From: Dehalococcoidia bacterium
Lineage (GTDB): Bacteria > Chloroflexota > Dehalococcoidia > Dehalococcoidales > G020351185
Assembly: GCA_030640385.1 (NCBI GenBank)
Contig: DAOWJL010000026.1
Span: 1 to 20,375 of the forward strand
Direction: 5' to 3'
DNA: 20,375 nt
Numbering within the stretch: the first letter of the stretch is position 1; every line of letters starts with the position of its first letter. Under the pieces are notes generated by a model. The model made no database searches, was not told the DNA's origin, and saw only the letters and a program-made list of their open reading frames with translations. The position numbers were made by a program, and so were the translations under genes. Positions 7,194 through 15,211 of the stretch are shown here, in pieces.

Positions 7194-7733
7194 ATGGAAT
7201 TAAACTTAACAAGCAAGGGCATTGAGTTAACACCAGAAGCACAACGGCATATAGAGCGTAAACTGGGTCGGCTAAATCGCCACCTTCGGAACATAATAGA
7301 AACCAGGGTGGAAATAACAGAAGAAAAGACTAAATCCCGCCAGCATCGCTTTTTGGCGCGCGTAACCGTAAACGGCGGCAACACCCAGTTACATGGAGAG
7401 GAGAGAGGAGAAACCATACTGATAGCCATTGATAACGTAGCCAAGATTATGCAACGCCAGGTTGACCACCACAAAGGCAAACTACAGGGAAAAAAGAGCA
7501 GGGGGTACTCTACAGTCAAAGATGAGTTAAGCGAAGGAGCCGAACCGCTACAAAGCCGAAAATATATAGTCAAGCGGTTAAACATAAAACCTATGTCGGT
7601 TGCCGAAGCTACCGACCAGATTGAACTGCTGAATTATGATTTCTTCTTCTTTAACAATACCGATACCGAAAAGCTGACTCTTTTATACCGGCGCAAGGAT
7701 GGTAACTACGGACTCATCGAACCAGAACGGTGA
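7194..7733 (+). CDS. hpf: Ribosome hibernation promoting factor, long form
   Basis: HPF binds the 30S decoding region of idle ribosomes and, in the long form, dimerises them into 100S particles. The N-terminal beta-alpha fold covers about 1-100 (VEITEEKTKSRQHRFLARVTV). A linker follows, and the C-terminal dimerisation domain runs about 121-179 (IVKRLNIKPMSVAEA, NYDFFFFNN, GLIEPE). At 179 residues it is the full long form. ATG at 7194 is supported by AAGGAG 8 nt upstream, since the frame upstream would run into comF. Position directly behind comF and ahead of an alkyltransferase suggests expression in stress or slow growth; this is inference. Confidence 0.95.
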   Translation: MELNLTSKGIELTPEAQRHIERKLGRLNRHLRNIIETRVEITEEKTKSRQHRFLARVTVNGGNTQLHGEERGETILIAIDNVAKIMQRQVDHHKGKLQGKKSRGYSTVKDELSEGAEPLQSRKYIVKRLNIKPMSVAEATDQIELLNYDFFFFNNTDTEKLTLLYRRKDGNYGLIEPER

Positions 7734-7831
7734 TAGATAAAAAAATCCTGCTAATAAAGACCTCTAAACACTCCCGCAGCCCGGCGCCAGAGCCTCTGTA
7801 GTCAAATATAAGCAGATTAAAGGTATCTTAT

Positions 7832-8338
7832 ATGGAATACACTGTTTCTAGAACTGATATGGGCTGGATAGCAATCGTCGGCTCGGGACGAGGGCTGGTA
7901 AGTGCCAGCTTGCCCTGTAAGTCAGCCCGGGAAGCACTTGAGTCTCTGGATAAGACTGTTGAATATGCTACGTCTTCCCCTGACAGGTTCAAGGATTTAA
8001 CCAGGCGTTTAAAGGCTTACTCCAATGGTCATAAGGTATCATTTACGGATGAGCTAGACCTTTCGGAATCTACGCAGTTTCAAAGAAAAGTATGGCAGGC
8101 GGCAAGGCTTATACCCTATGGCGAAACCAGAAGCTATGGCTGGCTGGCGGATAAGGTGGGTAAACCCGGGGCGGCACGTGCAACCGGGCAGGCTCTTGGT
8201 AAAAACAGGCTGCCGATTATTATCCCCTGTCATCGGGTAATCAGCAGCAACGGTAGCCTCGGTGGCTTCAGTGGCGGGCTGGATATGAAAAGGCGCCTCC
8301 TCCACCTGGAAGCGGTAGCTACTTCACCTCAACCGTAA
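7832..8338 (+). CDS. ogt: Methylated-DNA--protein-cysteine methyltransferase (Ogt/MGMT family)
   Basis: A suicide DNA repair protein that moves the alkyl group from O6-alkylguanine to its own cysteine. The active site IIPCHRVI (130-137) has the acceptor Cys133. The helix-turn-helix and arginine finger are in the ARATGQALGKN segment (115-125), and IPYGETRSYGWLA (94-106) precedes it, all as in the family. GGFSGG (144-149) then leads to the final helix. At 168 residues it is the usual single-domain size. It starts 98 nt after hpf without a clear ribosome-binding site, so it may be the last gene of that operon or have a weak promoter. radC faces it from the other side. Confidence 0.93.
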   Translation: MEYTVSRTDMGWIAIVGSGRGLVSASLPCKSAREALESLDKTVEYATSSPDRFKDLTRRLKAYSNGHKVSFTDELDLSESTQFQRKVWQAARLIPYGETRSYGWLADKVGKPGAARATGQALGKNRLPIIIPCHRVISSNGSLGGFSGGLDMKRRLLHLEAVATSPQP

Positions 8339-8464
8339 ATACTTTCTGTGCAAAATCTCTTCCTCCCAGGACCTCTTGTAGACCATTGTTATCTCATGTT
8401 ATCTCAACTTCACTAACAATCTTTTCATATCTCTCCCCTTTTTCTTTCTAATAGATACAATGAT

Positions 8465-8500
8465 AAAAAAGAGAGGAGGATAGTGGTTAATCACCCTCTG
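8465..8500 (-). terminator. Probable intrinsic terminator after radC
   Basis: On the minus strand, just past the radC stop, AGAGG-GTG pairs with CAC-TAT-CCTC around ATTAAC with a small bulge. The run CTCTTTTTTATC follows. The stem is imperfect, but the T-run is in the right place. Confidence 0.5.
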
Positions 8501-8505
8501 TTTTC

Positions 8506-9282
8506 TCAATCAAGCCCACCGAAAAGTTTCGCCCTGTATAGCCTTCGCCTGGCTTCGGATACTCCTTTTACTTTTAAGCCCAAAAAGTCAAGCTCGTATT
8601 GCTCAATCATTCCTTCAGCGGCAAAGCTGAAATATTTATTATCACTTATGATTATATGGTCCAGCACCTTTATCTGCATAATAGCCGCCGCATAGACGAG
8701 GTCTCTGGTTATCTGTTTATCATTCTGGCTGGGTTCAGGATTACCCGAGGGGTGATTATGGGCGAAGACAAGCGATACAGCATTGTTCTTGAGTGTGCTT
8801 TCCATGACATCGCGGGGTGAAATAGCGCTGCCCGTTATCGTGCCTTCAAAAAGGTTACCGGTATCAATAATCTGGTTCTGGCTATTGAGATAAAGAACCT
8901 TGAACAGCTCTTTCTTCAGGTCCCGCATCGAGTGGTAAAGGTAATCAAATATCTCCTGCGACGACCTGTAGACAGGCTTCTCGATAATCTTCTCCCTGAG
9001 GAATTTCCTGGCAACTTCCTGAACCAGTTTGATGCCGAAGGCATTATGGGGACCAATGCCCTTTATCTGCCGTAGTTCTTCAAGCGGGGCTTCCAGTACA
9101 CCCCTCAGTGTCTTGAATTTCTCAATGGCTTCTTTTGCCTGCTTTTTGCAATCACGGCGGGGCGAACCCAGTGTCAGCAGCAGCTCGATGATTCCATAGT
9201 CATGGAAGCCGCCAATACCCGACTTTATAAATCTACCCCGCAGCCTTTTTCTATGCCCTTCAAGGCTTTCATCGACAGGCAT
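8506..9282 (-). CDS. radC: RadC-family JAB/MPN domain protein
   Basis: A complete 258-residue RadC. It has the N-terminal UPF0758 region with a helix-hairpin-helix stretch (QIKGIGPHNA, 72-81). The C-terminal JAB metalloprotease-like domain follows, with LFEG (144-147, acidic ligand) and HNHPSGNPEPSQND (175-188; His175, His177, Asp188 as zinc ligands). The family was once assigned to DNA repair, but that role is disputed and the true function is unknown. The ATG has GGGGGA about 8 nt upstream. It lies 209 nt downstream of dnaE on the same strand. No convincing promoter is visible in that gap, so read-through from dnaE is possible. A terminator follows. Confidence 0.93.
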   Translation of the reverse strand: MPVDESLEGHRKRLRGRFIKSGIGGFHDYGIIELLLTLGSPRRDCKKQAKEAIEKFKTLRGVLEAPLEELRQIKGIGPHNAFGIKLVQEVARKFLREKIIEKPVYRSSQEIFDYLYHSMRDLKKELFKVLYLNSQNQIIDTGNLFEGTITGSAISPRDVMESTLKNNAVSLVFAHNHPSGNPEPSQNDKQITRDLVYAAAIMQIKVLDHIIISDNKYFSFAAEGMIEQYELDFLGLKVKGVSEARRRLYRAKLFGGLD

Positions 9283-9491
9283 CTATATTTCCCCCAGCAG
9301 ACAGTTTATCGCTTTAATTCTAGCACTAAGGGGCATCAAACGGCTAGTCTAGCAAGCAAGCCAGCATGGAAGAAAATGGAGCGAGAAACTGGATTATGTA
9401 GATGGCGATTTGGTATGGCTGTTGGCCATCTTTTCAGTCGTCAGCGGCAATTTGACAAAGAAGGTGGCTAGACGATTAAATAGGGCTCTGT

Positions 9492-12400
9492 CTAACCGTT
9501 TTTCGTCTCCAGCCTTACTCCATCTTCGCCGATTACCTCAACCAGCCGCCGGTGAAGCTCCGGGCAGTAATCGACACGCATACCGGACAGACGGAGCTTG
9601 AATACCTTCTTTTCATTATCAACCATCAGGTTGACTTCGTCATATCCCGGGAAATCCCGTAAGATGTTATTAATTTTATGCAAACTGGCAATATCACCGG
9701 CCTTATCACTGGTCTGCTTCAGGTGGATAACAAGCCTCTGGGTTTTAACCGGTGCCACCTCAGTTTTAACCTCTTCAACAGCTGGAGTTATTATACCCTG
9801 CGAGGGTGTAGCCACTCCTTTACCACCCCTGGTTTCTTCCATCTGATAGTATCTCACATGCTCGCATACAAGCTGTACCCGGTCTCCCCGCGGCCTCACC
9901 TTGCCGTCAACCAGCAGTATGTTTCCTTCCTGCCAGAATTCCTGGGTAGCGGTATAGACCCGCGGCCAGACCATAACCTCAAGCTTGCCGTCCAGGTCCT
10001 CCAGTACTACACTGGCGGATGGCTTCCCGTCTCTGGTAACCAGATTACGGACTGAATCTACCATACCGGCAACCACAACCGTCTGCCCCTCCATATCGGC
10101 ATCAACCCTGCCGCAAAGGGTGGTGTTTTCCGCAGCCGCCCTGGCAACGAACGGGCTGAAGGGATGCTCTGATAGATAGACCCCCAGAAGTTCCTTTTCC
10201 CAGCCCAGTTTTTCCTTTATGGAAATCTCAGCATCCACCATAGCCAGACTGGGCATAGGAACGTTAACCTTCTCACCCCACAGGTCAAACATCGTGGATT
10301 GCCCTGTTTCTTTCAGTTTTTGTTCCCGCTGCGCCAGAGACAGAATGGAGGCGACATTAGCCAGCAGGGTACCCCGTTCGCCCAGGCAGTCAAGCGCACC
10401 GACCTTTATAAGGCTCTCCATTACCCGCTTGTTGACGCTACCCAGGTCAGCCCGGCGGCACAGGTCTTCAATAGATTTATAGCCTCCGCCTTCATCGCGT
10501 TCTTTGATGATGCTCCCTACAGCGCCTGCCCCCACATTCTTTACAGCCACCAGACCGAAGCGAATGGCGTCGGTGCCGTCAGCCAGCTTCTCCATAACGA
10601 AGCCAACCCGTGAATGGTTGATATCGGGGGGCAGCACCTCGATATGCAAGCGGCGGCACTCGGCGACGGCGGTGGCTATCTTCTCCGAATGGTCGGTAAA
10701 GGCAATCAGAAGGGCGGTCAGATATTCCACCGGGTAATTTGATTTGAGATAGGCCGTTTGATAGGCAATAAGTGCATAGCTTACGGCATGAGCCTTATTA
10801 AAGGCATAGCCGGCAAAAGGCTCTATGAGGTTAAAAATCTGGCCGGCTACTTCCGCCGAAAATCCGTTCTTCCTGGCGCCGGTGATAAAGTTGCGCCTTT
10901 CCTTTTTCATAACCTCGGCTATCTTCTTGCCCATTGCCTTGCGGAATATATCGGCCTGCCCCAGGCTATAACCGGCAAAGGTGCGCACGATAAACAGCAC
11001 CTGCTCCTGATAGACAATCACTCCGTAGGTCTCTTTAAGAATGTCGGCTAAGGCAGGATGGGGATAGTGGATGGGCTCAATCCCGTGTTTTGCCTTAATG
11101 AAACGCGGGATTTGTTCCATAGGTCCCGGGCGATAGAGGGCTACCATAGCCGCGATGTCGCTGAAGGTGGATGGTTTAAGCTCCTTTATATAACGACGCA
11201 TACCACTACCTTCCAGCTGAAAGACCCCGGTGGTTTCACCGGCGGATAACAGTTCAAAGGTAAGGCTATCATTCAGCGGTAAAGTACGCAGGTCAATTTC
11301 AATACCACAATTTTCCTTGATTATCTCTTTTGCCCGGCTAAGGATGGTCAGGTTTGCCAATCCCAGAATGTCCAACTTAAGCAGCCCAATTCTGGCAATA
11401 TCCTCCATGGCGAACTGGGTCATTACCAGCCCATTATTATTACCCTTGCTCAACCGCTGCAACGGCGTGTAATTAGTGAGAGTATCCCTGGCGATAACGA
11501 CGCCGGCGGCATGGGTACTGGCATGACGGGCAGTCCCCTCAACGCCCCTGGCTGAATCAACCAGGTTCTTTACCGTGGCTTCTTCGTGATAGATGTTCCT
11601 CAGTTCTCTATTCTCTTCAAGCGCCCGGTCAAGGGTCATGCCCGGAGCGAAGGGGACCAGCCGGGCAACACGGTCAACATCGCTATAGGGCATACCTAGC
11701 GAGCGTCCGGCATCTCTTATAGCCGCCCTGGCGCCCAGAGTACCGAAGGTTATAATCTGTGCCACATGGTCTGCCCCGTACTTCTGGGACATATAGGCGA
11801 TTACCTCATCACGGTGGATATCCTCAAAGTCGAGGTCTATATCCGGCATTTCCCGCCTCTCAAGGTTTAGAAAGCGCTCAAAGACAAGCCCGTTGGCAAT
11901 CGGGTCAACCTCGGTTATACCCAGACAGCGAAGCACGATACTGGAGGCGGCGCTGCCGCGAACATTGAAAAGTATATTGTTTTCCCTGACAAAGGAGATT
12001 ATATCCCAGACGACCAAAAAGTAGTTGGCAAACCGGGTCTTTTCAATGACCTCCAGTTCATAATCAAGGCGTTCTTTTATCTCCTGGCTGGCATCGGGGT
12101 AGAAATCGGGTAACCGCCGGTAACACAAATCCGCCAGAAACTGGTCGGGGGTTTTTCCCTCGGGTATATCTATTTCCGGCAGGTGAAGACGGCCAAACTC
12201 AAGCTCAAGCTGACACATTTCGGCAATTTTCTCCGCATTTTCAAGAGCCTGTGGAATGTCTTTATAGAGATCCGCCATCTCCTGAGGGCTCCTGAGATAG
12301 AAAAAATCCCCTGCCATCTTCATTCTTTTTTCGTCATAGATAGATGAGTTGGTACCGATACACAGCAACAGGTCATGCGCTGAGGCATCACCCTTGTTTA

Positions 12401-13013
12401 CATAATGAACATCGCCGGTGGCTACCAGAGGTATATCCAGCTCATCAGCCATTGTAATAAGTGCCCGGTTCACCTGCTCCAGCTCAGGGATGGGGTGCCG
12501 TTGTATCTCAAGGTAAAAATCGCTAAAGGTTTGCTTATACCACAGGGCTGCCTGCTTCGCCTCCTCCAGCCGTCCCTTCAGTACCAGGGCTGGAACCTCG
12601 CCCGCCAGACAGGCGGACAGGGCGACAAGGCCTTCCCTGTATTTTTCAAGAAGCTCTTTGTCTACCCTCGGTTTATAATAAAAACCCTCCAGGTGCGCTT
12701 TTGTAGTCAACTGGATAAGGTTATGGTAGCCGGTACGGTTCTTTGCCAGCAGTACAAGGTGATAGTTGTTTTTATCGGCGGCACTACGGCCAAGACGGCT
12801 ATCGGGCGCCACATATATCTCACAACCGATAATGGGTTTTATGCCGGACGCTCTGGCTACCAGGTAGAACTGGATGACGCCATACATAACACCGTGGTCG
12901 GTGATTGCCAGAGTATCCATACCCAGTTCTTTAGCCCGGGCTACCAGTTGAGGGATACGACACATACCGTCAAGCAGGCTATATTCGGTATGAATATGAA
13001 GATGGGTGAACAT
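9492..13013 (-). CDS. dnaE: DNA polymerase III subunit alpha
   Basis: The replicative polymerase catalytic subunit, 1173 residues. The PHP domain opens with FTHLHIHTEYSLLDG (His4, His6, His8). The polymerase palm carries PDIDLDFED (390-398; Asp391, Asp393) and KLDILGL (546-552; Asp548 the third catalytic Asp). The tandem helix-hairpin-helix region and a likely beta-clamp binding motif QSTMFDL (roughly residue 900) follow. An OB fold comes next (VVVAGMVDSVRNLVT to VMVWPRVY), then a C-terminal small domain ending about residue 1170. ATG at 13013 is chosen because it places the PHP motif at the N-terminus as in relatives; an in-frame TTG at 13037 would add only eight residues. AGAGGTG lies just upstream, and an extended -10 promoter is at 13043-13051. 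Confidence 0.97.
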   Translation of the reverse strand: MFTHLHIHTEYSLLDGMCRIPQLVARAKELGMDTLAITDHGVMYGVIQFYLVARASGIKPIIGCEIYVAPDSRLGRSAADKNNYHLVLLAKNRTGYHNLIQLTTKAHLEGFYYKPRVDKELLEKYREGLVALSACLAGEVPALVLKGRLEEAKQAALWYKQTFSDFYLEIQRHPIPELEQVNRALITMADELDIPLVATGDVHYVNKGDASAHDLLLCIGTNSSIYDEKRMKMAGDFFYLRSPQEMADLYKDIPQALENAEKIAEMCQLELEFGRLHLPEIDIPEGKTPDQFLADLCYRRLPDFYPDASQEIKERLDYELEVIEKTRFANYFLVVWDIISFVRENNILFNVRGSAASSIVLRCLGITEVDPIANGLVFERFLNLERREMPDIDLDFEDIHRDEVIAYMSQKYGADHVAQIITFGTLGARAAIRDAGRSLGMPYSDVDRVARLVPFAPGMTLDRALEENRELRNIYHEEATVKNLVDSARGVEGTARHASTHAAGVVIARDTLTNYTPLQRLSKGNNNGLVMTQFAMEDIARIGLLKLDILGLANLTILSRAKEIIKENCGIEIDLRTLPLNDSLTFELLSAGETTGVFQLEGSGMRRYIKELKPSTFSDIAAMVALYRPGPMEQIPRFIKAKHGIEPIHYPHPALADILKETYGVIVYQEQVLFIVRTFAGYSLGQADIFRKAMGKKIAEVMKKERRNFITGARKNGFSAEVAGQIFNLIEPFAGYAFNKAHAVSYALIAYQTAYLKSNYPVEYLTALLIAFTDHSEKIATAVAECRRLHIEVLPPDINHSRVGFVMEKLADGTDAIRFGLVAVKNVGAGAVGSIIKERDEGGGYKSIEDLCRRADLGSVNKRVMESLIKVGALDCLGERGTLLANVASILSLAQREQKLKETGQSTMFDLWGEKVNVPMPSLAMVDAEISIKEKLGWEKELLGVYLSEHPFSPFVARAAAENTTLCGRVDADMEGQTVVVAGMVDSVRNLVTRDGKPSASVVLEDLDGKLEVMVWPRVYTATQEFWQEGNILLVDGKVRPRGDRVQLVCEHVRYYQMEETRGGKGVATPSQGIITPAVEEVKTEVAPVKTQRLVIHLKQTSDKAGDIASLHKINNILRDFPGYDEVNLMVDNEKKVFKLRLSGMRVDYCPELHRRLVEVIGEDGVRLETKNG

Positions 13014-13042
13014 AACACCTCTACCGGAAGAAATCAAGAAGA

Positions 13043-13051
13043 ATTATAACA
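13043..13051 (-). promoter_or_regulatory. Extended -10 promoter of dnaE
   Basis: On the minus strand the sequence TGTTATAAT has a perfect TATAAT (13048-13043) with the TG of an extended -10 element. No good -35 box is seen. Transcription would begin about 23 nt before the dnaE ATG. Confidence 0.5.
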
Positions 13052-13127
13052 CAGCTATGCTTTTTGAGCCCCTCTTTGCCAAAGCTATAAGGTTAAAAAT
13101 CTAGATGAATTTATTCAATTAATATAA

Positions 13128-13289
13128 CAACCCATCCCCCTGACCCCCTTCCCTCACAAGGGAAGGGGGAATGTAGAGGAGACGAGCTATCCCTCATTGG
13201 TTCAACGAGGTGTTTAAGAGGGGCTGGCGCCCCTCTTTCTATTATCTCCCCCTCTCCTTATAAGGAGAGGGGGCTAGGGGGTGAGGTTG
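13128..13289. repeat. MITE- or REP-like palindromic element, 162 bp, non-coding
   Basis: The ends form an imperfect inverted repeat beginning CAACC and continuing with two C-runs: CCCCCT then CCCCCT on the left, answered by AGGGGG, AGGGGG and GGTTG on the right. Inside are three strong hairpins. The first is CCCCCTTCCCT/AGGGAAGGGGG with loop CACA (about 13142-13167). The second is AAGAGGGGC/GCCCCTCTT. The third is a perfect loopless palindrome of CCCCCTCTCCTTA and its complement. No open frame of note lies inside. TATA occurs at both flanks, but a target duplication cannot be shown. It lies between the divergent dnaE and DUF1461 genes; its hairpins could also stop transcription. Confidence 0.7.
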
Positions 13290-13343
13290 TATAGCAAAAA
13301 GAAATTACCCTTTCCCTCCTTAAAAGTGTAAAATCAGATAGTA

Positions 13344-14051
13344 ATGGAAAGGGCAAAGGGAATTCTTGTTATCACCGCCAGGTGGTTATTTATACTCTGC
13401 CTGCCGGCACTGCTGCTTACCGCCAGCATTGGCTTTGCCGTAAACAACCAATGGCTGTATGAATACGGCTTCGATAAATATAATGTCGGTCAGGCTACCG
13501 GCCTGGCTGATAGCGAACTGGAGAAGGCGGCCAGCGGGCTGATTGATTACTTCAATTCAAATGAAGATTTTATCGATATCACTGTAACCAAGGACGGCCA
13601 GCCCTTTACCCTTTTCAACCAGAAGGAGATGGCTCACCTGAAAGACGTCAAGGGGTTGATACTGCTTGATTATTGGGTTCTAATGGGTACCGGGATTTAT
13701 GTTGTAGTTTACGCCGCGGTAAGTCTCTTCTGGCTGGCAAGGGAATGCCGGCGCCGGCTGGCAGTATCCATAATCAATGGCAGCGGATTCACCCTGGGGC
13801 TGATGCTGCTGTTGGGGCTGCTGGCACTGCTGGATTTTGACAGGTTCTTCTTGCAATTCCACCTTATCAGCTTTACTAATGACCTGTGGCAGCTGGACCC
13901 GACAAAAGATTACCTTATAATGCTCTTTCCTCAGGGCTTCTGGTATGATGCTACCTTATTCTGCGCACTGCTAACCGTAGCACTGACGGCCATCCTTGCC
14001 GGAGTGGCCGGAAGCTACCTGTTTATTACAAGACGAAGGACAGTATTCTAG
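13344..14051 (+). CDS. TIGR01906/DUF1461 integral membrane protein
   Basis: A 235-residue membrane protein. It has an N-terminal membrane segment (about 12-33), an extracytoplasmic loop (about 34-105), then segments at about 107-131, 145-164 and 201-228. The loop holds FNQKEMAHLKDVK (91-103), and before the last segment is FHLISFTNDLWQLDP (172-186) followed by LFPQGFW. These are the conserved stretches of the TIGR01906 (DUF1461) family, whose function is unknown. The ATG at 13344 has no clear ribosome-binding site; TAAAAT about 13 nt upstream could be a -10 box, which would make the message nearly leaderless. The DnaJ-type zinc-finger gene follows after 60 nt. Confidence 0.88.
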   Translation: MERAKGILVITARWLFILCLPALLLTASIGFAVNNQWLYEYGFDKYNVGQATGLADSELEKAASGLIDYFNSNEDFIDITVTKDGQPFTLFNQKEMAHLKDVKGLILLDYWVLMGTGIYVVVYAAVSLFWLARECRRRLAVSIINGSGFTLGLMLLLGLLALLDFDRFFLQFHLISFTNDLWQLDPTKDYLIMLFPQGFWYDATLFCALLTVALTAILAGVAGSYLFITRRRTVF

Positions 14052-14075
14052 ATACTGAAATCCGATACCGGTATA

Positions 14076-14081
14076 TATAAT
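14076..14081 (+). promoter_or_regulatory. Possible -10 box before the CxxCxGxG mini-protein gene
   Basis: A perfect TATAAT lies 30 nt before the ATG at 14112, but the -35 region at the right spacing (TACTGA) is poor. Confidence 0.3.
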
Positions 14082-14111
14082 CAAACCAAATCTATAAACC
14101 GGAAGGTGGTA

Positions 14112-14294
14112 ATGGAAATAATATCCCAATGTCCACTCTGTCAGGGGACGGGCAGGGTACGCCGGGAACTGCCCTTTGGTGCCAATCCCAAAGCACCGAC
14201 AACCCGGGCTGATAAAACTGGTTTCAAAACCTGCCCCCGGTGCCGGGGAAGCGGCAGCATCGGCATCAAGGAAGCAACGGGCAATTTAAAGTAA
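14112..14294 (+). CDS. DnaJ-type CxxCxGxG zinc-finger mini-protein, 60 aa
   Basis: A 60-residue protein built almost wholly of two CxxCxGxG knuckles, CPLCQGTG near the N-terminus and CPRCRGSG near the C-terminus. The region between them is basic and Pro/Ala rich. Such pairs form the zinc finger of DnaJ and occur in many small stand-alone proteins. With no J-domain here, a DnaJ function is not implied. GGAAGG lies 5 nt before the ATG, which is why it is chosen over a GTG at 14106. It follows the DUF1461 gene on the same strand. Specific function unknown. Confidence 0.8.
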   Translation: MEIISQCPLCQGTGRVRRELPFGANPKAPTTRADKTGFKTCPRCRGSGSIGIKEATGNLK

Positions 14295-14367
14295 CCAGAA
14301 TAACAAGAAGCACAGCATACCTCTCATAAGAAATATACTGTGCTTATCTGAAATACACGGTTAATGC

Positions 14368-14496
14368 TTAGTGCTTATAATACCGATAGCGGGGGTTTGT
14401 CCGATTCCAAAGATAGACGTACTTTTTCTCCGGGGACATAAAGGTCCATCTAAGCTGGAAAAGAAACCTCTTTGTGTAATTAATTATGCCATCCAT
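14368..14496 (-). CDS. Conserved-looking small protein, 42 aa
   Basis: On the minus strand a 42-codon frame starts at ATG 14496. It is preceded by AAGGAGAGGG, whose GGAG core is 6 nt before the start, a strong ribosome-binding site. The product is basic and rich in aromatic residues: YTKRFLFQLRWTFMSPEKKY then VYLWNRTNPRYRYYKH. The ribosome-binding site, the non-random composition and a similar aromatic-basic pattern that I associate with small hypothetical proteins of Dehalococcoidia favour a real gene. It could be a small membrane-surface or nucleic-acid binding protein; no function can be given. It lies in an otherwise empty ~300-bp gap, downstream of and on the same strand as the lipoprotein gene. 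Confidence 0.6.
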   Translation of the reverse strand: MDGIINYTKRFLFQLRWTFMSPEKKYVYLWNRTNPRYRYYKH

Positions 14497-14595
14497 TGCC
14501 CTCTCCTTTTGTGCTATCTACAAGTTATAACGTAATTAGTTAAAAAAGGTTAGGGCTGGGCATCAGGATTTACCGAAATAGATACTTAATCTTAA

Positions 14596-15009
14596 TCACT
14601 TACTTATTGTCAGCAGCATCCGGTATTCATCGGTGGATATTATTTTATCCGATTCAGGATATGGCTCCACCTTAAAAGTATACTTATAACCCCCAAATGA
14701 CTCCTGTGAATAGTCGTAATACAAACCGGGTTGTGCCAGCTCTATATTGTATGAAGATTCGCCCTGACCAATTTTCATCAGACAAACTACATCGCCTGCT
14801 GTAATACAGACGACATCCCTGGCACAGCGGTTGTCACCCATTACTTCTTCAAACGTGATTTCCAGATCTTCACCGGCAATGGTAACAGTTTGCCCGATAG
14901 ATAGGGAAAATTCCTCCCCCAGACCGGCTTTGCCCCCGCAGGCAAGACAAATACAGAGCAATGAGACAGTAATCACCAATACCAGTACACAAAGCCCATA
15001 CTTCTTCAT
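14596..15009 (-). CDS. Uncharacterised secreted lipoprotein-like protein, 137 aa
   Basis: The N-terminus MKKYGLCVLVLVITVSLLCI is a classic signal sequence. It is followed by CLAC-GG, making Cys24 a candidate lipidated residue, although Cys at -3 is unusual for a lipobox. The mature ~110 residues look beta-rich, with LSIGQTVTIAGEDLEITFEEV and a Cys-containing GDNRCARDVVC segment. A related pattern (long beta strand, then D-x-R-C) occurs in uncharacterised extracytoplasmic proteins. Two further cysteines could form a disulfide. AGGGGTG lies 8 nt before the ATG, and an extended -10 element is at 15042-15050. Function unknown. Confidence 0.78.
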   Translation of the reverse strand: MKKYGLCVLVLVITVSLLCICLACGGKAGLGEEFSLSIGQTVTIAGEDLEITFEEVMGDNRCARDVVCITAGDVVCLMKIGQGESSYNIELAQPGLYYDYSQESFGGYKYTFKVEPYPESDKIISTDEYRMLLTISK

Positions 15010-15041
15010 AATATTACACCCCTGAATCTTTCTTCAAAGAC

Positions 15042-15050
15042 ATTCTAGCA
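15042..15050 (-). promoter_or_regulatory. Possible extended -10 promoter of the lipoprotein gene
   Basis: On the minus strand TGCTAGAAT fits TGnTAnAAT. The transcript would start about 26 nt before the ATG at 15009. No good -35 box is present. Confidence 0.38.
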
Positions 15051-15211
15051 TAATCCGCAAAGAATAAAGCCCGGTTATCTTCACCCAGTCCTTAAACTGT
15101 CGAGCCTGTTCAGGGCTGCTTTCTTTTCGCCGATCCCCAGTTTTGTTTTATGTATGGCTTTAGATAGCAGCTCATTTTAGGGACAGCGGTTAACTTCATA
15201 CTTTATCCCGG

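Noticed and set aside
8385..8433. ATTGTTA...TAACAAT inverted repeat between ogt and radC
   Set aside because: The stem is A+T-rich and the loop over 20 nt, so it is not convincing as a terminator; a better one lies at 8465-8500.
9202..9601. Plus-strand frames across the dnaE-radC gap
   Set aside because: They run into the 3' end of dnaE on the other strand and carry no ribosome-binding site or family motif.
12405..13049. 214-codon plus frame antisense to the dnaE 5' end
   Set aside because: Antisense shadow of the strongly conserved PHP domain.
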